From the NCBI GenBank assembly GCA_012862575.1, contig BLSF01000027.1, positions 372,001 through 436,000 on the forward strand: 64,000 nt of DNA. Reading direction: 5' to 3'. The position numbers and the translations under genes were made by a program. Each line of letters starts with the position of its first letter. Positions within the stretch are counted from its first letter, which is position 1. The DNA is from Parietichytrium sp. I65-24A. Its lineage: Eukaryota; Sar; Bigyra; Thraustochytrida; Thraustochytriidae. Shown here in pieces: positions 58,202 through 64,000 of the stretch. The notes under the pieces were generated by a model, which worked only from the letters and a program-made list of their open reading frames with translations, was not told the DNA's origin and ran no database searches.

Positions 58202-58453
58202 TTAGCAGCAAGTTCCTCCTGTCTCGGAAAGCGTCATGCCGCACTTGTTGCATTTCTGCACCTTATCTTTGCACGACTCGACGACAAATGGAATCCAGCA
58301 GAGAGGAAAGACGAAGAGGAGCAGGATGACGAAGATAATCAGCGCACAGCTTCCGATCTTTGTTTCGACGTGGGAAACCTCATGGCTGCAAGCCTGGCTA
58401 GCTTGTGGGCCTTGTGCGGAGACAGCTTGCGCTTTGTAGACGTTGCCGGGCAT
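58202..58453 (-). CDS. LITAF-like small zinc-binding membrane protein, left divergent copy
   Basis: 83 residues, the same family as the tandem array at 15-20 kb but a different sub-type with a shorter head (VYKAQAVSAQGPQASQ). The conserved CSHEVSHVET segment, a hydrophobic stretch (ALIIFVILLLFVFPLCWIPF), VESCKDK and the CNKC knuckle are present. It ends GGTCC. It differs from the copy at 60428 only at residues 2-3 (Pro-Gly here, Ser-Asp there), while the leaders are largely different. Confidence 0.86.
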   Translation of the reverse strand: MPGNVYKAQAVSAQGPQASQACSHEVSHVETKIGSCALIIFVILLLFVFPLCWIPFVVESCKDKVQKCNKCGMTLSETGGTCC

Positions 58454-58995
58454 GTTTACCTGCGAGCTCGAGTTGAAGGAGGATTCGGTGTTTGTTTTCT
58501 GCTCTGAGTTTGTGGTTTGGAGCTGTCTGGGGCACCATCGAACTCGCAGCCTCGGACCTGTATACTTTCATGAGCAAAAGATGGAATCACATAGCCATAA
58601 CCCTTTTTTCTCGCCAGAGTTCGATTCTCCATGTTCTAAGGAGACAGTATGATGCACATGAATCGCAGCTTCAGTTGATCTGATAATTGCCATCTTGACC
58701 CGTGCACATGTTAACGAAGATTACCTGATGGCATTGGTATACATTCATGTCAAAGTGCACGCTGCCATTTCGGCTACACCAAGAACTCGTCACGAATTTA
58801 CAGTTAGTTTACCACTCCAGTCACAATAGTCGTAGCAGGAAATCCCCGGTTCGGAAAGAGAGTAAACTTGACCTATCCTTTACACTAAGACGATTCTCGC
58901 CCAGCTCCACTTTCTTCAGGTTGGATAAGCATGGTGCTTATTATATACAGTAATATTCCGTACAGTATGAGAGGTACACAGGAACCCGTGATATC

Positions 58996-59060
58996 AAGCC
59001 CGGCAACTCAAATGCCGGCGTCGAAGCCGGCAACTCAAATGCCGGTCGAAGCCGGCAACA
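58996..59060. repeat. GCCGGCAACTCAAAT minisatellite with palindromic core
   Basis: Three copies of GCCGGCAACtCAAAT separated by GCCGG(C)GTCGAA. The GCCGGC core is itself palindromic and can pair between copies. Confidence 0.85.
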
Positions 59061-59237
59061 CAAATGGTGTGCAAATTGTCACGCATGCCCAGATTCATGG
59101 CTTGCAACTCACTGTCAAGACGTGATGCACAAGTTGCTCATTTCCGATGCTACCTGCTGCATTCTTACCTCCAAAAAAAAGAGAGAACACCCGTCCAATT
59201 TTACTTGCACGTTGCTTTCTACGGAGAGGTACATAGC

Positions 59238-59427
59238 TGCCGTAAGGCAATTCTAACCGATCCTCGTTTAGGCGATTGATTACGCCTGCCTAAGGCATTG
59301 CGCTACTCAAGTGCCTATACACCCAGGCGCAACTCGCGAAGATGAACTGCGAACGCAACGAGTAAGCTGAGTAAGCCTGCCGGAGGCAGGCGCAACTCTC
59401 AAGCTCGAAGAAGACCGCTGAAGGCGG
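59238..59427. repeat. Cluster of four short GC-rich hairpins
   Basis: TGCC-GTAA-GGCA at 59238-59249, TGCC-TAA-GGCA at 59287-59297, GCCTGCC-GGA-GGCAGGC at 59375-59391, and CCGC-TGAAG-GCGG at 59415-59427. All have loops of 3-5 bases, and flanking GCGCAACTC recurs. The style matches short dispersed palindromes of organelle genomes. Confidence 0.7.
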
Positions 59428-60427
59428 GCGCACTTTGGCTTGTTAAGATATGAAGAAACGCTTGCGCCTACTTTCCTTGCCCTCCAACAACAGTCTGCAC
59501 AGGTTTTGACCGATCTACCAGAAACACTTAAGAAGGTGCACATGGTGCACACCTCTCTCTTTTCTTTGGAAAGCCCTTGGCCTAGATGGACATAAGCTCC
59601 ACTCGTAAATCTTCCAATACGTTACGTAATGTATTAGCAAACTGCATCAAAAACTAGCTAGATAGATAGATAGTACTGGATTAGCTACACTTCAGCCACA
59701 TATTGTCATAGGCCACTCGCTAGAGTTGCTTCACTCTTCACTCGTCGCTCTTCACTCTTAACTCTTCACTCTTCATTTCTCACTCTTCACTCACGACAGG
59801 TAGAAAGAGACTGTGAGTTCCTTCCTCCCTTCTTCCACCTTTCGATACCTTTCGCTTGCATTTGCAGTTTCAAAGAAGACTAGTCTGGATGTATGAGCTG
59901 GCACACAAAGAATGTACGTTGAGAAGTTCATGGGTGGTAGGGTGATCGGGAACCAACCAACCTCTTCGAGACTAGTCAGGGCTACCAGAACACACGTCAA
60001 TGCACAAATTCAGTCGACTCGCGTCTGAATTTGTATGAAGACCATCACCTGCTTGTGCGTCTGCCTCTCACTTTCACTTTCACTTTCACTTGCTAACCTA
60101 ACCTGAGCCTATCTGACATGTCTCGAGAGAAGGTCGTGTCTCTCTCTCTCTCTCTATTCCTCTTCCTCTTCGCTTCTCTCTTCCCTCTCTCTGTCTCTCT
60201 GGCTATCCCTCTCGCGCTTCAACACCGATAAGTTACTTCAACAGAGACTCGGAGAACGATGGGTATGGTGGGATGCCCTGCACGACCAATAGTACTCTGT
60301 TTGGCCTTTTCAAAGGCGACGGGGTCGACGATCCACCAAACCCCAAACTCAAAGCACAAACCAGAAAACAAGAAGAGCAGAGAGTTCCCAAGACAAGCTT
60401 AGCCACCCACACCAGCTCCAAGTAAAA

Positions 60428-60679
60428 ATGTCTGACAACGTCTACAAAGCGCAGGCTGTCTCCGCACAAGGCCCACAAGCTAGCCAGGCTTGCAGCCATG
60501 AGGTTTCCCACGTCGAAACAAAGATCGGAAGCTGTGCGCTGATTATCTTCGTCATCCTGCTCCTCTTCGTCTTTCCTCTCTGCTGGATTCCATTTGTCGT
60601 CGAGTCGTGCAAAGATAAGGTGCAGAAATGCAACAAGTGCGGCATGACGCTTTCCGAGACAGGAGGAACTTGCTGCTAA
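60428..60679 (+). CDS. LITAF-like small zinc-binding membrane protein, right divergent copy
   Basis: 83 residues (MSDNVYKAQAVSAQGPQASQ...), nearly identical at DNA level to the gene at 58202-58453 across the coding region and oriented away from it. Features are as for that copy: CSHEVSHVET, hydrophobic hairpin, VESCKDK, CNKC, GGTCC end. Its leader (ACCCACACCAGCTCCAAG just before the ATG) is shared with the 62946 and 61472 genes rather than with its divergent partner, which suggests recombination between the two sub-families. Confidence 0.88.
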   Translation: MSDNVYKAQAVSAQGPQASQACSHEVSHVETKIGSCALIIFVILLLFVFPLCWIPFVVESCKDKVQKCNKCGMTLSETGGTCC

Positions 60680-61223
60680 AAGGGATCATTTGTGTTAAAT
60701 ATATCGACATAGTTATGCACTGACGAACCACCGTGGATGAAATTTGAACTTGGATAGGATCACATATTAAAATAAAGAGTTCTATAGATACAATTGCAAC
60801 TTGGTGTCTCTCCTGCCGGGACGCTTGGGAACAATCGAAAATTTCACACAAGATGGATGACCGTTCACGGAACGCGGTCCTTCCGTTCGTTATGAACACT
60901 ACAACGCACGAAGTAACTCTTCAAGATGCAACTGGAAACAGAGTGCGTGAACTTGAGTAACTAAAACTTGAAGATATCGGACTCAGCGGATCGAATTCAC
61001 ATTAAGAACTGCGAAAAAAAACAAACACATCAACACCTTCTGTACAGAGGCATCAATCTTCTTGCGCTTCCACGTTGGTAGTTCTCAAGTGGTTCAAAGC
61101 GCCTCGGCAGACGAAAAACCACAATGCAATCATACATATAACGAGTTCTATTTTAAGCTTTTATCTTCTAGTTTGCGCGCGATTTCAAAACAAAATACAC
61201 CGAAAGATACAAAAGGGCCACTT
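60680..61223. other. Convergent spacer between LITAF-like genes
   Basis: 0.54 kb between two 3' ends. From about 61080 rightward it belongs to the left arm of the large inverted repeat. No separate gene seen. Confidence 0.55.
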
Positions 61224-61472
61224 TTAGCAACTGCCAGGCGTCTCGGAAAGCGTCATGCCGCACTTGTTGCATTTCTGCACCTTATCTAGGCATGATTGCA
61301 TGACAAATGGAAGCCAGCAGAGAGGGAAGAAGAAGAAGAGCAGCAGGATGAAAGCAATCAGCGCACAGCTTCCGACCCTTGTCTCGACATGGGAAGCCGC
61401 GTGGTTGCAAGCCTGGCCAGCTTGTGGGCCTTGAGCGGAGACAGCCTGAGCTTTGTAGACGTTGTCAGACAT
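61224..61472 (-). CDS. LITAF-like small zinc-binding membrane protein, left arm of inverted repeat
   Basis: 82 residues (MSDNVYKAQAVSAQGPQAGQ...), with a CNHAASHVET segment, hydrophobic stretch ALIAFILLLFFFFPLCWLPF identical to the tandem-array type, MQSCLDK in place of MDSCKDK, CNKC knuckle and SETPGSC end. It thus mixes a head like the 58/60-kb copies with a membrane segment like the 15-20-kb copies. The encoded protein is identical to that of the right arm. Confidence 0.88.
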   Translation of the reverse strand: MSDNVYKAQAVSAQGPQAGQACNHAASHVETRVGSCALIAFILLLFFFFPLCWLPFVMQSCLDKVQKCNKCGMTLSETPGSC

Positions 61473-62945
61473 TTTTACTTGGAGCTGGTGTGGGCGGCTA
61501 AGCTTGTTTTGTTGAGCTTTCAGCTAATTTTGTTTTCTGTTTTGTGCTTTGTGTTTGGGGTTTGGTGGATCGTCGACCCCGTCGCTTTTGAAAAAGCAAA
61601 ACAGACTTGCACTGGTCGTGCAAGTGATCCCACCATATCCACCTTACCGGTGCCTTGATCGAGGATCTGATAAAATTAGCAAGTCTGGTTTAGGACGTGA
61701 TCCAACCATACCTCCATCATGTGCGGATCCAAAATCCTTCTCCGGGAATTGATTGATCAGTACCGTACCGGTACGGTACCGGTGCGGTATTTCAAAAGCA
61801 CAAATCGTGAACAACACAGCCATTGCGAAGATGATCGAGTTGGGTTGCCGACTTTGCCGTGTGTGTGTGAAAATGAAGCATTCTCTCGAGCATAAGCTTA
61901 ACTGAATCTACTACCATCTCAGCGTTGTGCCCCATTTCTTCCATGTCAAAACTTCAAGATCGTAAATAGCACAGCCGTGCCAAAGCACCCCACCTTCCGA
62001 TAGGGTTTGTTTACGCTCTCACTTCGTGGCTTCACTTAAATGGTGCCAAAGATGATCGAGGTGGGTTGCCGGCTTTTCCGTGGGGGTGTGCAAATCCGCA
62101 TTTTTTTTAGCACAAGCTTAACACTGAAACTACAACAATCTTAGATAATAAAACTTTGATCAACAGGGAAACCGGACAAAAAGCCAGACAATCACTGCAA
62201 AGTGAACAGCATGTGATAGCATTTATCTAATACATTACATAGTAGGGGTGGTACGTTTCGGAGACCAAAATGTTTCCATAGCATCCATTAGCTATAAGAC
62301 TGGTAAAAGGGTGTCCATATTTTTTTGTGAGATCTGATCGACTGATGTGAAACTAAATCGGCCTGGCGCGTGTCATACATAATGAGCCGCAGTGATCCTT
62401 GCCATGCATTCCATCTATAGAGGGCACCCACTATGGAAGGGGTTACAGCTGCTCACTATAATTCGCCTCCCCCGGAACATAGTGGGTGCATTGACGTATC
62501 TAGTAGTGTGAGTAGTACTAGTAGCACGTACATACCTGAGAGTTCCAGCATAGTAGAGAGGGGTGAACCCTTCTTCTCATGCTGGCATGCTCCACTCTGG
62601 TGAAGTTGTGGGTTGAGCGGTGTGCACCTCCGTGGACGTTTGGCTTGCCAGTGGCAGCACTCGTGTTATGATTGTGCACGTACAGTTCGATTGATTCAAG
62701 CTATTAGATCCACTCTAGATCCAGCGTGGCTGCCGAATGTGAAGAGCCGGAATACATACTACCCGTCTGGAAAGCGGGTGCAGTAGGCTGATCTGGTATC
62801 TCTTCCCTCGTAAATCATACCGATCGGGGGCGGCGGCAAAACACTGTCAGCTCCAAACCCCAAACTCGAAGCACAGAACAGAAAACAAAATTAGCTGAAA
62901 GCTCAACAAAACAAGCTTAGCCGCCCACACCAGCTCCAAGTAAAA
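61473..62945. other. Spacer of the inverted repeat
   Basis: Contains the two leaders (arms) and a ~1.29-kb unique spacer. A perfect 18-bp palindrome lies at 61761-61778. A diverged direct duplication lies at about 61827-61905 and 62045-62128 (GATGATCGAG followed by TGGGTTGCCG). AGTAGTACTAGTAG-type repeats lie near 62505-62530. No gene is seen. Confidence 0.6.
61761..61778. repeat. Perfect 18-bp palindrome TACCGTACCGGTACGGTA
   Basis: Reads the same on both strands; further partial copies (ACCGGTGCGGTA) follow immediately. Confidence 0.95.
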
Positions 62946-63194
62946 ATGTCTGACAACGTCTACAAAGCTCAGGCTGTCTCCGCTCAAGGCCCACAAGCTG
63001 GCCAGGCTTGCAACCACGCGGCTTCCCATGTCGAGACAAGGGTCGGAAGCTGTGCGCTGATTGCTTTCATCCTGCTGCTCTTCTTCTTCTTCCCTCTCTG
63101 CTGGCTTCCATTTGTCATGCAATCATGCCTAGATAAGGTGCAGAAATGCAACAAGTGCGGCATGACGCTTTCCGAGACGCCTGGCAGTTGCTAA
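62946..63194 (+). CDS. LITAF-like small zinc-binding membrane protein, right arm of inverted repeat
   Basis: 82 residues, same protein as the gene at 61224-61472 and transcribed away from it. The leader (CCCACACCAGCTCCAAGTAAAA before the ATG, read in two parts) and the 3' flank are also shared. C-x-H segment, hydrophobic stretch, MQSCLDK and CNKC are intact. The Lys-to-Leu change in the otherwise conserved SCKD motif is specific to this pair. Confidence 0.88.
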   Translation: MSDNVYKAQAVSAQGPQAGQACNHAASHVETRVGSCALIAFILLLFFFFPLCWLPFVMQSCLDKVQKCNKCGMTLSETPGSC

Positions 63195-64000
63195 AAGTGG
63201 CCCTTTTGTATCTTTCGGTGTATTTTGTTTTGAAATCGCGCGCAAACTAGAAGATAAAAGCTTAAAATAGAACTCGTTGTATGTATGATTGCATTGTGGT
63301 TCCTCTTCTGCCGATGCGCCTAGAACCACCCGAAACTATGAATACGAAACATATGATGGACAATTGTTCATCGAATGAATTTGTTTCGTTGAGGGATACG
63401 GCAAGGACAAGGTTTTAAATTCCGCTTAAGAATGCGTTTGCCATCACTACGAAAGTGGTTTGCCATCACTACGAAAGTGGCTCCTTACATAGTGAGATAC
63501 CACAAGTCGGAGACATCAGAACCCTGGGTCGTATTGTTCTCAAGAGCCGTAAGATACCAATTTCATCGACGAGTAAACTTCAATCCGCTTTAAAAGTAAC
63601 ACAAACGGACGTGCGAGATAACTCTCAGACGTTATTCTTTTTTTATTCTTCGCCCGCCAGAAGGAGGAGCGCGATCGAAGCAAAAGTCTCTAATATTGTC
63701 TTTAACATTTAGTTTTCGAGTGATTGCAAACGAAACAATACCGGGGCTCGATAGTCACTAAGGTAAACAAAAAAGAGCTTCACCCGCCAATTCTGGACCT
63801 GACACTGGAACTAAATGCGAGCTGCAATCCTTTCGGACCTCCGTTTTCTTCTGCTACTTTACTCAAGTCTAAACCCCGTCCACGTGTATTCCTCACTTCT
63901 CCAGTCAGTACAAACTACTCTTCTGTGACTAACAGACGCAGGTATTTTCAACATGAGCCCGGATTATTCTGAGAGCGCCATTCCAACTGACTGCATATCT
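63195..64000. other. Right edge, no supported gene
   Basis: The first ~145 bases are the right inverted-repeat arm (3' flank). The rest shows a 19-base direct repeat (TTTGCCATCACTACGAAAG, twice near 63435-63475). An ATG at 63953 is open to the edge for 16 codons (MSPDYSESAIP) but is too short to judge. Confidence 0.45.

Larger units (their letters stand above)
58454..60427. other. Divergent spacer between two LITAF-like genes, with hairpin cluster and minisatellites
   Basis: 2 kb with no gene I can support. GCCGGCAACTCAAAT repeats lie at about 58996-59060 and four tight GC hairpins at 59238-59427 (listed separately). GATA repeats occur near 59660-59672 and TTCACTC repeats at about 59735-59795. 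CACTTT repeats lie at about 60068-60092 and a CT tract at 60138-60156. The last ~85 bases resemble the leader of the 62946 copy. Confidence 0.55.
61080..63338. repeat. Large imperfect inverted repeat: arms 61080-61566 and 62852-63338
   Basis: Two ~487-bp arms in inverted orientation, separated by about 1.29 kb. Each arm contains one complete LITAF-like gene, its leader and its 3' flank. The 3' flanks match base for base over long stretches (for example GCAAACTAGAAGATAAAAGC in the right arm and its complement at about 61152-61171). The arms diverge sharply outside GTTTGGGGTTTGG. Confidence 0.92.

Noticed and set aside
58600-58645. Possible tRNA T-arm (GTTCGATTC)
   Set aside because: Stem pairing is poor and no acceptor, D or anticodon arm can be drawn; no tRNA gene was found elsewhere in the window by eye.
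63953-64000. Possible gene start at the right edge
   Set aside because: Only 16 codons are visible; no basis for a call.
1-64000. CRISPR array, prophage, IS element or operon structures
   Set aside because: Introns, long spacers and eukaryotic gene families show nuclear eukaryotic DNA; no transposase, integrase or reverse transcriptase frame was recognised.

Overview
Eukaryotic nuclear DNA, roughly half G+C, from a flagellated, probably free-living protist. Two genes needed for motile cilia (a DNAAF11/LRRC6 assembly factor and a roughly 3,000-residue CFAP54-like central-pair protein) require a lineage with flagella. A plant-type 6-phosphogluconate dehydrogenase, a plastid/cyanobacterial-looking ABC1 kinase and a Pro/Thr/Ser linker of the kind common in stramenopile surface proteins point towards a stramenopile or similar alga-derived lineage. 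A thraustochytrid-like organism would fit, but this is inference and the taxon is not proven. Genes are intron-poor: only the 6PGD gene (three short introns, all phase 0) and the ABC1 kinase gene (one 106-bp intron) clearly need splicing, and the CFAP54-like gene is a 9-kb single exon. Genes lie on both strands and are separated by 0.3-3 kb of sequence rich in microsatellites and short AGTACT/CCGGTA palindromes.

Layout. 0-8 kb: a truncated secreted or membrane protein gene at the left edge, DNAAF11, 6PGD, and a four-helix membrane protein with a C-terminal FKBP-like domain. 8.7-14.4 kb: three tandem paralogues of an unrecognised ~10-helix membrane protein family. 14.9-19.7 kb: six near-identical tandem genes for an 89-residue LITAF-like membrane-associated zinc-binding protein. 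20.4-31.3 kb: an F-box/PP2-like protein, an ABC1/ADCK-type kinase, GATOR1 subunit NPRL2, a SAM-vWA protein and a three-repeat MYB. 31.6-40.6 kb: the CFAP54-like gene. 42-57 kb: a membrane-anchored haem peroxidase, a receptor-like SH3 protein, a Kelch protein, nucleoporin NDC1, mitochondrial ribosomal protein bS16m and an RXYLT1/exostosin-like glycosyltransferase. 58-63.2 kb: four more LITAF-like genes in two divergent pairs, one pair inside a large imperfect inverted repeat.

Most single-copy genes are conserved housekeeping genes that share no pathway. The unusual content is the LITAF-like expansion: ten copies in two arrangements, with protein identity preserved while spacers diverge. Next to it lies the three-gene family of unknown membrane proteins. 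Further second-look items are a ~500-bp tandem duplication that preserves a small Cys-rich reading frame and a cluster of tight GC hairpins that look organellar.
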